Assembly: GCF_963665245.1 (NCBI RefSeq)
Contig: NZ_OY762268.1
Location: 868,001-932,000, forward strand
Direction: 5' to 3'
From: an uncultured Paludibaculum sp.
GTDB lineage: Bacteria > Acidobacteriota > Terriglobia > Bryobacterales > Bryobacteraceae
DNA: 64,000 nt
The position numbers were made by a program, and so were the translations under genes. A model generated the notes under the pieces. That model did no database searches, was not told where the DNA came from, and saw only the letters and a program-made list of their open reading frames with translations. Below, one piece after another: positions 14,720 to 23,341 of this stretch. The number at the start of each line of letters is the position of its first letter. The stretch's first letter is position 1.

Positions 14720-17419
14720 ATGGCAGCCAATAAGGGATCTGAGGAGCGCCAGCGCCTGGCGGAGGCGGCGTCGAAGGCGACACCGTGGAAGAAGTGGGGT
14801 CCATATTTGAGCGAGCGCCAATGGGGGACCGTCCGCGAGGACTACAGCGACAACGGCAATGCATGGGACTACTTCACTCACGATCAGGCCCGGTCACGCG
14901 CCTATCGCTGGGGGGAAGATGGGCTGGCGGGCATCTCCGACGACAAGCAGAGGCTGTGTTTCGCCCTGGCACTGTGGAACGGGCGGGATCCGATCCTCAA
15001 GGAGCGCCTGTTCGGGTTGACCAACTCAGAGGGCAACCATGGCGAGGACGTGAAGGAGTACTACTTCTACCTGGACTCGACGCCGACGCACTCCTACATG
15101 AAGTACCTCTACAAGTACCCGCAGGCGGAGTTCCCCTATGCGGACCTGGTGAAGACAAACCGGACGCGCACCCGGCTGGACTTCGAGTACGAGCTCCTGG
15201 ACACGGGTGTGTTCGACGAACAGCGCTATTTCGATGTCTTCGTGGAGTACGCCAAGGCGGAGGCCGAGGACATCACCATCCGGATCACGGTGGCCAATCG
15301 CGGGCCGGAGGCTGCCTCGCTCGACGTGCTGCCGACGCTGTGGTTCCGCAATACATGGTCGTACGGCGCGCGGCAGCACCGCCCGTCGATGGAGGGCCAG
15401 GCGAGCCGCATCACGGCGGACCATCCCGACCTGGGCCGCTTCCATCTGCACTGCCCGCAGGCGGATGCACTGCTGTTCACCGAGAACGACACGAACACGA
15501 AGCGGCTGTGGCGGCTGGCCAACCCATCGCCCTATGTCAAGGACGCGTTCCACCACTATCTGGTCGACGGCGACCGTGAGGCGGTGAACCCCGCGCAGGT
15601 GGGGACGAAGGCCGCCGCCCTGCACCGGTTGACCGTGGAAGCAGGCGGCGAAGCGGTGATCCACTTGCGGCTGACGCGCGACGAACTGGCTCCGGCACGG
15701 GCTGACGACGTTTTCTCCACGCGCATCGCCGAGGCCAATGACTTCTACGATCTGATCACGCCCGATGGATTGGACGCCGACCAGGGCCGTGTCATGCGCC
15801 AGGCGTTGGCGGGCATGCTGTGGACCAAGCAGTATTACTTCTTCGATCTGGACGTGTGGCTGGAGGAGCACAACGCCCACCCTTCCGCCCGGCCGCGCAG
15901 GATGCTGGTGCGGAACTCCAACTGGTTCCACATGGTGAACGACGACATCATCTCGATGCCGGATAAGTGGGAGTATCCGTGGTACGCCGCCTGGGACCTC
16001 GCTTTTCATACAACGGCCCTGGCCATGGTCGATCTGGATTTCGCCAAGGACCAGCTCGACCTCATGCTGCGGGAGCTGTACCTGCATCCCAACGGACAGA
16101 TGCCCGCCTATGAGTGGAACTTTGGCGACGTGAATCCGCCGGTGCATGCCTGGGCCACGCTGTTTGTCTACAGCCTGGAGAAGGAGCGCACGGGCCAGGG
16201 TGATTTCGAGTTCCTGAAGCGCTCGTTCCACAAGCTGATGCTGAACTTCACGTGGTGGGTGAACCGGAAGGACCCGGGCGGCCGCAACGTGTTCGAGGGC
16301 GGGTTCCTGGGGCTGGACAACATCGGCGTCTTCGACCGCTCGTCGGCGCTGCCAACGGGCGGCTATCTGGAACAGGCGGATGGCACGGCGTGGATGGCTC
16401 TGTTCGCACAGAATCTGTTCGAGATATCAATGGAACTGGCCGAGCACGATGTGATGTACGAAGACTTCGCGGCCAAGTTCGTGGAGCACTTCCTGTGGAT
16501 CGCCTCGGCCATGGATCGAATCGGCGACAACTTCGACGAGATGTGGGACGAGGGCGACGGGTTCTTCTACGACCTGCTGCGTCTACCGGACGGCTCGGCG
16601 CAACGACTGAAGGTCCGGTCGTTGGTGGGGCTGCTGCCTCTGTGCGCGTCGACGGTGGTCAGCCCGTCGCAGGCGAACCGGTACACGGTAATGACCGATC
16701 GGATTCACAAGTTCCTGAAACGGCATCCGGAGGTGCTGGCCAATATCGCGCCGATTGACCGGGAAGGCGTGGACGGACGGCAGTTGTTGTCGATTCTGGA
16801 TGAGAAGAAGCTGCGGCGGGTGCTGTCGAAAATGCTGGATGAGAACGAGTTCTTCGGGCCGTACGGCATCCGGTCGTTGTCGCGATTCCACAAAGACAAC
16901 CCGTTCGAGATCGATGTCCACGGAGAGGCGTACAAGGTGCAGTACTTGCCGGCGGAGTCGAACAACGGCATGTTCGGGGGGAACTCGAACTGGCGGGGTC
17001 CGGTGTGGATGCCGGTGAACATGCTCATCGTGCGGGCGCTGCTGCAGTATTACCTGTACTACGGGGACGCGTTCCAGGTGGAATGCCCGACGGGGTCCGG
17101 GCACATGATGAATCTCTTTGAGGTGACCCAGGAGTTGTCGAAGCGGCTCGCCGGCATCTTCCTACGCGGCGAGGATGGGCGGCGGCCTGTCTATGGCGGC
17201 AGCAAGCTCTTCCAGGAGGACCCGCATTGGCGGGACCTCATCCTGTTCTACGAGTATTTCCACGGAGACAACGGAGCCGGGCTCGGGGCCAGTCACCAGA
17301 CGGGCTGGACCGGCACCGTTGCGCGGCTGATTCAGTTGTTCGGCCACCTGCGGGCCAAGGATCTGCTCGAAGGAGAGAACGTGAGGCCGGTTACCGCGGA
17401 TTACGAGGATCCGCGGTAG
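14720..17419 (+). CDS. Glucosidase, MGH1-like/GH63-type (alpha/alpha)6 barrel
   Basis: 899 residues with the ATG at 14720 (MAANKGSEERQRL); the frame is open further upstream but enters the divergent gene. The opening KKWGPYLSERQWGTVREDYS and the long series of aromatic-acid motifs (HDQARSRAYRWGEDG, EWNFGDVNPPVHAWA, WDLAFHTTALAMVDLDFAK, GMFGGNSNWRGPVWMP, GWTGTVARLI) match the large glucosidase family of mannosyl-oligosaccharide glucosidase-like enzymes. No signal peptide, so probably cytoplasmic, hydrolysing glucosides or oligosaccharides such as glucosylglycerate-type compounds. No clear Shine-Dalgarno; transcribed divergently from the kinase-like gene. Confidence 0.85.
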   Translation: MAANKGSEERQRLAEAASKATPWKKWGPYLSERQWGTVREDYSDNGNAWDYFTHDQARSRAYRWGEDGLAGISDDKQRLCFALALWNGRDPILKERLFGLTNSEGNHGEDVKEYYFYLDSTPTHSYMKYLYKYPQAEFPYADLVKTNRTRTRLDFEYELLDTGVFDEQRYFDVFVEYAKAEAEDITIRITVANRGPEAASLDVLPTLWFRNTWSYGARQHRPSMEGQASRITADHPDLGRFHLHCPQADALLFTENDTNTKRLWRLANPSPYVKDAFHHYLVDGDREAVNPAQVGTKAAALHRLTVEAGGEAVIHLRLTRDELAPARADDVFSTRIAEANDFYDLITPDGLDADQGRVMRQALAGMLWTKQYYFFDLDVWLEEHNAHPSARPRRMLVRNSNWFHMVNDDIISMPDKWEYPWYAAWDLAFHTTALAMVDLDFAKDQLDLMLRELYLHPNGQMPAYEWNFGDVNPPVHAWATLFVYSLEKERTGQGDFEFLKRSFHKLMLNFTWWVNRKDPGGRNVFEGGFLGLDNIGVFDRSSALPTGGYLEQADGTAWMALFAQNLFEISMELAEHDVMYEDFAAKFVEHFLWIASAMDRIGDNFDEMWDEGDGFFYDLLRLPDGSAQRLKVRSLVGLLPLCASTVVSPSQANRYTVMTDRIHKFLKRHPEVLANIAPIDREGVDGRQLLSILDEKKLRRVLSKMLDENEFFGPYGIRSLSRFHKDNPFEIDVHGEAYKVQYLPAESNNGMFGGNSNWRGPVWMPVNMLIVRALLQYYLYYGDAFQVECPTGSGHMMNLFEVTQELSKRLAGIFLRGEDGRRPVYGGSKLFQEDPHWRDLILFYEYFHGDNGAGLGASHQTGWTGTVARLIQLFGHLRAKDLLEGENVRPVTADYEDPR

Positions 17420-17576
17420 CCGTTGCTGAATCCCTGGGCTGAGGAGTCCCCGGGCAAGATCCATGACAGGGCTTCCACTCCGTTGAAGACGCGCGCGTAG
17501 CCCCTCACTTACATTCGGGGACTGGGACAAGGGGCGCGGCTTCAACCGCTTTGGTCGGCCGAAGGGCCATGTGGGA

Positions 17577-17630
17577 CTCCCTTGCGGTCGCGGCTCTGCA
17601 ACGCGTTACCGAGCCGTGACCGTCAGGGAG
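17577..17630. repeat. Imperfect 20-bp inverted repeat between convergent genes
   Basis: The arms at 17577-17596 and 17611-17630 match in 17 of 20 positions around a 14-base loop. It lies between the glucosidase and pgi 3' ends. There is no T-run, so it is either a Rho-assisted end structure for both genes or a copy of a dispersed palindromic element. No second copy was noticed in this window. Confidence 0.45.
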
Positions 17631-17657
17631 CGGAAGCCGGTTATTCTCCAGCGAGCC

Positions 17658-19190
17658 CTAAACCTTAGTGAAGCCCGCCTCCGTCTGGCCGGCGCGGCCG
17701 TTGGCGGCTAGGTGCTCGAGGATCAGATAGACGGATTCGACGTTGTCCGTGCCCGCTTCGGCTGCGATGGTTTCCACCGTCTTCGGACTTGGGGTGAGGG
17801 CGCTCAGGATCTTCTTTTGCAGATCGAGGACCGCCGCGGCTGCCTTCTTGCCCGATTCGACGCCGGGCTGGTGATAGGCGTTGATGTTGACCAGGGAGGC
17901 GTAGAAGCCAACGGCGCGTTCGAAGAGGGCGATGAGGGCTCCGACGCGCATGGCGTCAACGCGCGGAATGGTGATGGTGATGGACTGCCGGTCGTTCCCA
18001 TCCAGCGCCTCGCGGGTGCCCAGCAGGAAGCCGTCGAGGTAGTCTCCGGCGCGCACGCCGGGCTCGAACTCGTAAGGGTCGCCGCCGTCTTCCAGCACGC
18101 GCAGGAAGGTCATGAAGAAGTTGTTCACGCCGTCGCGGAGCTGCTGTACGTAGGCATGCTGATCCGTGGAGCCTTTGTTGCCGTAGACGCTCAGGCCTTG
18201 GTCCACCCGGTTGCCGTCGAGGTCGAGGCGCTTGCCAAGGGACTCCATGACGAGTTGTTGCAGGTAGCGGCTAAAGAGCAGCAGGCGATCCTTATAGGGG
18301 AGGACCACCATATCCTTGAGGCCCTTGCCGCCCGTGGCGCAGTGCCACATGAGAGCCAGCAAGGCGGCGGGGTTCTGGGCGGTAACGGTGGAGCGCGTCT
18401 GGGCGTCGACGGCGGCGGCTCCGGCCAGCATGGCGTCGATGTCCAGGCCTTGCAAGGCCGCAGCCAGCAGGCCCACGGCGGAGAGTTCCGACGTGCGGCC
18501 GCCCACCCAATCGAACATGGCGAACCGCTGCAGCCATTTGTTGTCGACGGCGTGGCGGTCCAACTTCGAACCGGGCATCGTGATGGCGACAGCGTGGTCA
18601 GCGAAGTTCAAGCCGGCGCGGCGGAACGCGCTCTCGGCGAGCACCATACCGTTATAGGTCTCAGGCGTTCCGCCGGATTTCGAGATCACCAGGACGAGAG
18701 TCTTGTCGAGACGGCCGGCGAGGCCGCTCAAGGTCCGCTCGATGCCGTCGGGATCGGTGTTATCGAAGAAATGCACCCGCATCTTGTCAGTGGCGGGATG
18801 ACCCAGCGCGTCGGCCACGAACATCGGGCCCAGCGCCGAGCCGCCAATGCCAATGGAGAGGACGTTGGTGTGGGCGCCCAGTTGATGGACGCGCGCGGCG
18901 AACTCCTTAATGGCGGAGAGGGTGGATTCGATCTCCTGGCGTAGCGCCGGTTGCGGAGCGAGCGCCGGCGTGCGGAGCCAGTAGTGGCCCACCATGCGAT
19001 CTTCGTCCGGGTTCGCGATGGCACCCGATTCCAGCGCAGCCATGGCCGCGTAAGCCTTCTGAATGGCGGGCTCCATCCCAGCCAGCCAGGCGTCGTCGAA
19101 ACGGATGCGGCTGATGTCGAGCTTCAAGTCCACAGCCGGGACGCCGCTGAGATACTTCCGGTACCGTTGCCAATGTTCCTGTTGAGTCAC
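17658..19190 (-). CDS. pgi: Glucose-6-phosphate isomerase
   Basis: 510 residues from the GTG at 19190. Interconverts glucose-6-phosphate and fructose-6-phosphate. Seen: IGIGGSALGP sugar-phosphate loop (about 112-121), VISKSGGTPET (about 167-177), FDWVGGRTSELSAVG, the ESLGKRLDLDG segment, and the C-terminal AYHQPGVESGKK lysine region. The length and spacing resemble bacterial/archaeal-type Pgi with a C-terminal extension (about 440-510) that may be a small winged-helix-like tail, because it contains DNVESVYLILEHLAANGR. Possible partner of the neighbouring glucosidase in sugar use. Single gene, convergent with the glucosidase. Confidence 0.93.
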   Translation of the reverse strand: MTQQEHWQRYRKYLSGVPAVDLKLDISRIRFDDAWLAGMEPAIQKAYAAMAALESGAIANPDEDRMVGHYWLRTPALAPQPALRQEIESTLSAIKEFAARVHQLGAHTNVLSIGIGGSALGPMFVADALGHPATDKMRVHFFDNTDPDGIERTLSGLAGRLDKTLVLVISKSGGTPETYNGMVLAESAFRRAGLNFADHAVAITMPGSKLDRHAVDNKWLQRFAMFDWVGGRTSELSAVGLLAAALQGLDIDAMLAGAAAVDAQTRSTVTAQNPAALLALMWHCATGGKGLKDMVVLPYKDRLLLFSRYLQQLVMESLGKRLDLDGNRVDQGLSVYGNKGSTDQHAYVQQLRDGVNNFFMTFLRVLEDGGDPYEFEPGVRAGDYLDGFLLGTREALDGNDRQSITITIPRVDAMRVGALIALFERAVGFYASLVNINAYHQPGVESGKKAAAAVLDLQKKILSALTPSPKTVETIAAEAGTDNVESVYLILEHLAANGRAGQTEAGFTKV

Positions 19191-19212
19191 GTTTCTATTC
19201 TCGCTCAGCCGG

Positions 19213-19485
19213 CTAGACCAAACCTTTCAATGAATCCCGCAATAACTTGCGGTTGAGGCTATAGTACGCCGTCTGTGCCTCTTTGCGCTTTCCGATGACA
19301 CCGGCTTCGACCAGAATGCGGGCGTGATGACAGAGGAGCGCAAGGCTGACACCGAGAGTCTCAGCGGCGGCCGAACTGGAGATCTCGCCCTCGGCACTCA
19401 GGGCCTGGACGAACCGCAGGCGGACGGGATCGCCCACAGCGGCGAGGATCTTCGCCGTCCGTTCCGTATCGAGGGATGCTTTCAC
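19213..19485 (-). CDS. ArsR-family transcriptional regulator
   Basis: 90 residues, a compact winged helix: AAVGDPVRLRFVQALSAEGE, recognition helix around SLALLCHHARILVEAGVI, and wing RKEAQTAYYSLN. No metal-binding CxC motif in the recognition helix, so a non-metal effector is likely; two neighbouring residues (LLCHH) could still respond to thiols. Divergent from the old yellow enzyme gene with a palindromic site between them (19517-19548), so it most likely represses itself and that enzyme. Confidence 0.85.
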   Translation of the reverse strand: MKASLDTERTAKILAAVGDPVRLRFVQALSAEGEISSSAAAETLGVSLALLCHHARILVEAGVIGKRKEAQTAYYSLNRKLLRDSLKGLV

Positions 19486-19516
19486 GAGTTCAGCATACTG
19501 CTTGTGGAGGCGCAGT

Positions 19517-19548
19517 TCAAGTATTCATGTATTTAAATGAGTACTTGA
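19517..19548. promoter_or_regulatory. Palindromic operator between arsR-like gene and OYE
   Basis: TCAAGTATTCAT at 19517-19528 and ATGAGTACTTGA at 19537-19548 form 12-bp arms with one mismatch around an 8-base A/T-rich centre. The site sits 31 bp from the regulator start and 32 bp from the oxidoreductase start, the expected place for an ArsR-dimer operator controlling both promoters. Confidence 0.7.
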
Positions 19549-19580
19549 CTACGCATCCACACTCCGCTTACACTGCGGAC

Positions 19581-20648
19581 ATGAGCGAACCAGTTCTCTT
19601 CTCTCCCCTCAAACTGCGAGGGTTGACGCTGCCCAACCGGGTGGTTGTATCGCCCATGTGCCAATACTCCGCCGTGGACGGCTTTGCCAACGACTGGCAC
19701 CTGGTGAACGCCGGCTCGCGGGCCGTGGGCGGCGCCGGCCTCTTTATTGTGGAGGCCACGGGCGTCGAAGCGCGCGGGCGCATTTCGCCGGGCGACCTGG
19801 GGATCTGGAGTGACGACCACATCGCGCCGCTGCGCCGCATCGTCGACTTTCTGCATTCGCAAGGCACGGCGGCGGGCATCCAGTTGGCGCACGCCGGCCG
19901 CAAGGCAAGCTGCGATCTGCCCTGGCTGGGCGGCAAGCAATTGAGCCTGGAGAACGGTGGCTGGCAGACGGTGGCGCCCAGCGCCATCCCGTTCTACGAA
20001 GATGAGCGGGCGCCCGCGGAGCTGACGAAGGCGGAGATCGCGCAGCTGGTTTCCCTGTTTGCCGACGCCGCGCGGCGTGCGTTGGCGGCCGGCTTCGACG
20101 TCATCGAGATTCACGGCGCGCACGGCTATCTCCTGAGTGAGTTCCTGTCGCCTCTGGCCAATCGCCGCACCGACGAATATGGTGGTTCGTTCGAGAACCG
20201 GATTCGCCTGCCGCTGGAGATCACCGACGCGATCCGCGCCGTGTGGCCCGCCGACAAACCGCTCTTCTACCGCATCACGGCCAGCGACTGGGCTGACGGC
20301 GGCTGGACCATCGATGACACGGTCCGCTTCGCCTCCATCCTCAAGCAGCACGGCGTCGACCTGATGGATTGCTCGTCCGGCGGCACGGTGCCGCATGTGA
20401 AGATCCCGGTGGGGCCGGGCTATCAGGTGCCATTCGCCGACCGTGTCCGCAACGAAGCCGGCCTGCCCACCGGCGCCGTCGGTGCCATCACGGAAGCGGC
20501 GCAGGCCGAAGCAATCCTGTCTGAAGGCAAGGCGGACTTGGTCCTGCTAGCCCGCGAGATGCTGCGCGAGCCCTACTGGGCGATCCTCGCCGCCAAGCAA
20601 CTCGGCGCCGCGCCGCGCGTCCCGCCGCAGTATTCGCGGGCGCTGTAG
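19581..20648 (+). CDS. namA: NADPH-dependent old yellow enzyme, YqjM/NamA type
   Basis: 355 residues with ATG at 19581 (MSEPVLFSPLKLRG); the open frame before it is not used. FMN enzyme reducing activated C=C bonds of enals, quinones or nitro compounds. TIM barrel with MCQYSAVDG near residue 26 (the redox-tuning Cys of the YqjM class), HAGRKAS, the active-site EIHGAHGYLLSEFLSPLAN-type segment written here as IHGAHGYLLSEF, NRRTDEYGGS and a C-terminal RE...P motif for flavin phosphate. The divergent ArsR-type regulator and operator suggest induction by its substrates or electrophilic stress. Confidence 0.88.
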   Translation: MSEPVLFSPLKLRGLTLPNRVVVSPMCQYSAVDGFANDWHLVNAGSRAVGGAGLFIVEATGVEARGRISPGDLGIWSDDHIAPLRRIVDFLHSQGTAAGIQLAHAGRKASCDLPWLGGKQLSLENGGWQTVAPSAIPFYEDERAPAELTKAEIAQLVSLFADAARRALAAGFDVIEIHGAHGYLLSEFLSPLANRRTDEYGGSFENRIRLPLEITDAIRAVWPADKPLFYRITASDWADGGWTIDDTVRFASILKQHGVDLMDCSSGGTVPHVKIPVGPGYQVPFADRVRNEAGLPTGAVGAITEAAQAEAILSEGKADLVLLAREMLREPYWAILAAKQLGAAPRVPPQYSRAL

Positions 20649-20729
20649 CGTGCGATTCATCGCCGGAAACCGACCGCTCGTCACCTGGTGCGCCGGCCGC
20701 GCAGCCACCGTGCGTTACATTGACGGCAG

Positions 20730-21872
20730 ATGCACCTGTTGAAGTGGCTTCTCCGCCGGTCCCTGGTTCCCAGCGACATTCCACCGACGTGTGTGCGCAG
20801 CGCCCTCGCCGGCGCTGTCTTTGGACCCGTGGTGGGCGTATTTCTGCATTGGGTGCTCGGCCGGCCTTGGGACTACATTCTGTCGGCGCCCGGCGCCTGG
20901 ATTGGGCGCACCATGGCCGCGGGCCTGCTGTATTCGCTCAGCTTCTACGTGATCTCCGGCATGCCCTGGGTGTTTCTGCGTGCTCCCGTCATCGCTTTGT
21001 CACCCAGCCTGCGGACGCTGACGGGCATCTCCATCTCGGCCTGCAGCGGTGCCCTATTCGCATTGGTTTCGGTTGGCATCACTCGCCTGCTGTGGGGTGT
21101 CCAGTTGGTTCCGGAGGAATGGCTGACGCGCCTGCTGGCGATCGAAGCCTTCGCCGTTGTCATTCTCGGCATGTTCATGGGCGCGTTTCATGACATGAGG
21201 ATGCAGGCCGAACTGCGCGAACGCAAGCTGGCCGAGGCGGCGGCCCGCGCGCAGGTCTACGCCTTGCAGGCGCAGATCGCTCCGCATTTCTTCTTCAACG
21301 CTCTGAACTCCATCTCGTCCCTGGTCACCTCCGACCCCGTCGCGGCGCAGCAGATGATTGGCCGCCTAGCCGAGATCTTTCGCTATACATTCACCTCGGG
21401 GCGGGCGCCGATGGTGACCCTGGAAAAGGAAGTCGCCTTCGTCCGCGAATACCTGCTGCTGGAGAAGTTTCGCTATCGCGACCGTCTGCGGTTCACTCTG
21501 GACGAGGCCGGCGAGGCGTCGGCTCAGCGGCTGCCCGCGCTGACGCTGCAGCCGATTGTCGAGAATGCCATCCGGCACGGGATTGCCCGCCGGATGGACG
21601 GCGGCGAGATCCGGATGGAGATCAAGGCCGCCGCGGCGCATATCCGCATCGAGGTCTGGAACCAGTTCGATCCGGGCGACGGCCCGCCGGACTTGCGCGC
21701 CGAGACCATCTTTCGCGAGAATCATGCCCTGGCGAACATCCGCCAACGGTTGCAGCTCTCCTATGGCGAGGAGGCGGCGCTGGAGATCGCGCAGGCCCGG
21801 GTGGATTGGACCCTGGCCGCCCTGACCCTGCCGCGCCGGGAGGAAGGAGCCGATGCGCATTCTGGTGGTTGA
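20730..21872 (+). CDS. LytS-type sensor histidine kinase
   Basis: 380 residues. Four or so hydrophobic helices (about 22-150) form the input domain; then a coiled linker (MRMQAELRERKLAEAAARAQ) and a His_kinase (PF06580) domain with QIAPHFFFNALNSISSL, where the His of PHFFFN is the phosphate acceptor, and an ATPase module with LQPIVENAIRHG (N-box) and HALANIRQRL (G-box region). The ligand is unknown because the input domain is only a membrane bundle. It overlaps the response regulator gene by 20 bp, so the two are translated together. Confidence 0.88.
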   Translation: MHLLKWLLRRSLVPSDIPPTCVRSALAGAVFGPVVGVFLHWVLGRPWDYILSAPGAWIGRTMAAGLLYSLSFYVISGMPWVFLRAPVIALSPSLRTLTGISISACSGALFALVSVGITRLLWGVQLVPEEWLTRLLAIEAFAVVILGMFMGAFHDMRMQAELRERKLAEAAARAQVYALQAQIAPHFFFNALNSISSLVTSDPVAAQQMIGRLAEIFRYTFTSGRAPMVTLEKEVAFVREYLLLEKFRYRDRLRFTLDEAGEASAQRLPALTLQPIVENAIRHGIARRMDGGEIRMEIKAAAAHIRIEVWNQFDPGDGPPDLRAETIFRENHALANIRQRLQLSYGEEAALEIAQARVDWTLAALTLPRREEGADAHSGG

Positions 21873-22593
21873 CGACGAGCCGCTGGCCCGCGAGATCGTG
21901 ATCCGCCATCTGGCGGCGGAATCCGATGTGGAGATTGCCGGTGAGGCGGCGAATGGCCTGGAGGCCCTGGAACAGGTCGCGGCGCTGGAGCCCGACGCCG
22001 TCTTTCTGGATATCGAGATGCCCGGGCTCAACGGCTTCGAGGTGGTGGCCAGCCTGGCCAAACCACCGTGGATCGTCTTCGTTACGGCCTTTGACGAGTA
22101 CGCCATCCGGGCCTTCGAGGCTCATGCGATCGACTACCTGTTGAAACCCGTGCAGGCGGATCGTGTGGCGCGCTGCGTGGGGCGATTGCGGACGTTCATC
22201 GGGCGCGATCAGGCGGTTCCGAACGAGGTATTGAGGCAGTTGATTCGCGAGGCGCGCCCGGCGGGTCCGCGCCGTATTGCCGTGAAGCAAGGCAACCGCA
22301 TCGCCCTCGTGAGCCCGCGCGAGATCATCCATATCTCAGCCGAGGAAAAGCAGGTGTTCGTGCAGACCGCGAAGCAGCGCTACTCGGTCGATAAGACGGT
22401 GACGGAACTGGAGGAATGCCTGTCGGGCAACGGCTTCTTCCGCATCAACCGCGGCGATCTTGTGAACCTGGAGCACGTCCGCGAGCTCATGCCATGGTTC
22501 TCCGGCGCATGGCGCGTGGTGATGTCGAACGGCGCCGAACTGGACGTAAGCCGGGACCGGGCCCGGCACCTGAAGCGCGAACTGCAGCTCTGA
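21853..22593 (+). CDS. LytTR-family response regulator
   Basis: 246 residues. Receiver domain (1-120) with DDE near residue 8, phosphoacceptor in VFLDIEMPG (about Asp 54), FVTAFDEYA and the KP Lys of LLKPV. A C-terminal LytTR DNA-binding domain (about 140-245) follows with RIAVKQGNRIALVSPREII and FFRINRGDLVNLEHV. LytTR proteins bind repeated direct sites. Cognate partner of the overlapping LytS-type kinase. Target genes cannot be told from the sequence. Confidence 0.9.
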   Translation: MRILVVDDEPLAREIVIRHLAAESDVEIAGEAANGLEALEQVAALEPDAVFLDIEMPGLNGFEVVASLAKPPWIVFVTAFDEYAIRAFEAHAIDYLLKPVQADRVARCVGRLRTFIGRDQAVPNEVLRQLIREARPAGPRRIAVKQGNRIALVSPREIIHISAEEKQVFVQTAKQRYSVDKTVTELEECLSGNGFFRINRGDLVNLEHVRELMPWFSGAWRVVMSNGAELDVSRDRARHLKRELQL

Positions 22594-22597
22594 TCCG

Positions 22598-23341
22598 CTA
22601 GCCGTTCATCTGGGCTTCGACGTCCGCGGCCGGCTCCTCGTAGTAGATGATGCGGCGGCAGTTCTCGCAGAACGTGAGAGTGGTGCTCAGCTTCACTTCC
22701 TGGAAGAATTGCGGGCGCAGAGCCATCATGCACTTCGTGCACAAGCCGTCCTTGGCTTCGGCAATTACGTCGCCGTCCTTGTAGTAGCGCGTCCGCAGGC
22801 GGTCGTAGATCACCAGAGTGTTGGCGGGCAGGGTCTTGGCGACCTCGGCGCGGTCCACGTCGAGTTTTTTCAACTCCTGCTGGTCGGCCTCTGTGCGCGC
22901 CTTGGCCTTCAACTTCTGGCTGTCAACGACCTTGCGCTCCTGCGCGAGTGCGGCCTCGGCCTTCTTGACGTTCTGCTCCAGAGCTTCCGAGGAACTCATC
23001 AGTTCGAGAATCTGATCCTCGCACTTGCGGATCGACTCCTCACAGAACTCGATCTCGTGTTGGAACGCCCGGTACTGGTCGTTCGTCTTGGCCCCAAGCA
23101 TCTGATCACGCAACTTCGAGATTTTTTGCTGGTGGCCGGAGATGTCACTGTCGATTTTCTTGCGATCGCGCTGATTGGCGGCCTGCGCCGCCTTATCCAA
23201 TTCCAGGCGCCGGTTGTGCGCCTCAAGTGTCTTTTCGATCTGCGCAATCTGTTTCGGCAGCGTCGCGATCTCGCGCCGCAGTTCAGACATCCGCAAGTCC
23301 AATTCTTGCAAGCGCAGCGCCGAACCCAAATCCTTGTTCAT
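22598..23341 (-). CDS. C4-type zinc ribbon, coiled-coil protein (CdsZ-like)
   Basis: 247 residues. Residues about 10-185 form a long antiparallel coiled coil (LQELDLRMSELRREIATLP, with Leu, Lys and Gln heptads), followed by a zinc ribbon with LCTKCMM and TFCENC. This layout (PF02591) is found in most bacteria next to varied genes; some members are linked to DNA-binding or type III secretion chaperoning. The start ATG at 23341 overlaps the murJ stop (ATGA), so it follows murJ on one transcript. Convergent with the LytTR gene. Confidence 0.85.
   Translation of the reverse strand: MNKDLGSALRLQELDLRMSELRREIATLPKQIAQIEKTLEAHNRRLELDKAAQAANQRDRKKIDSDISGHQQKISKLRDQMLGAKTNDQYRAFQHEIEFCEESIRKCEDQILELMSSSEALEQNVKKAEAALAQERKVVDSQKLKAKARTEADQQELKKLDVDRAEVAKTLPANTLVIYDRLRTRYYKDGDVIAEAKDGLCTKCMMALRPQFFQEVKLSTTLTFCENCRRIIYYEEPAADVEAQMNG

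Noticed and set aside
15026..16231. Minus-strand open frame of 401 codons inside the glucosidase
   Set aside because: Antisense shadow; His/Arg/Val-rich composition and no motif, while the plus strand encodes the glucosidase.
17712..18944. Plus-strand open frame of 410 codons opposite pgi
   Set aside because: Antisense shadow of a clear isomerase gene.
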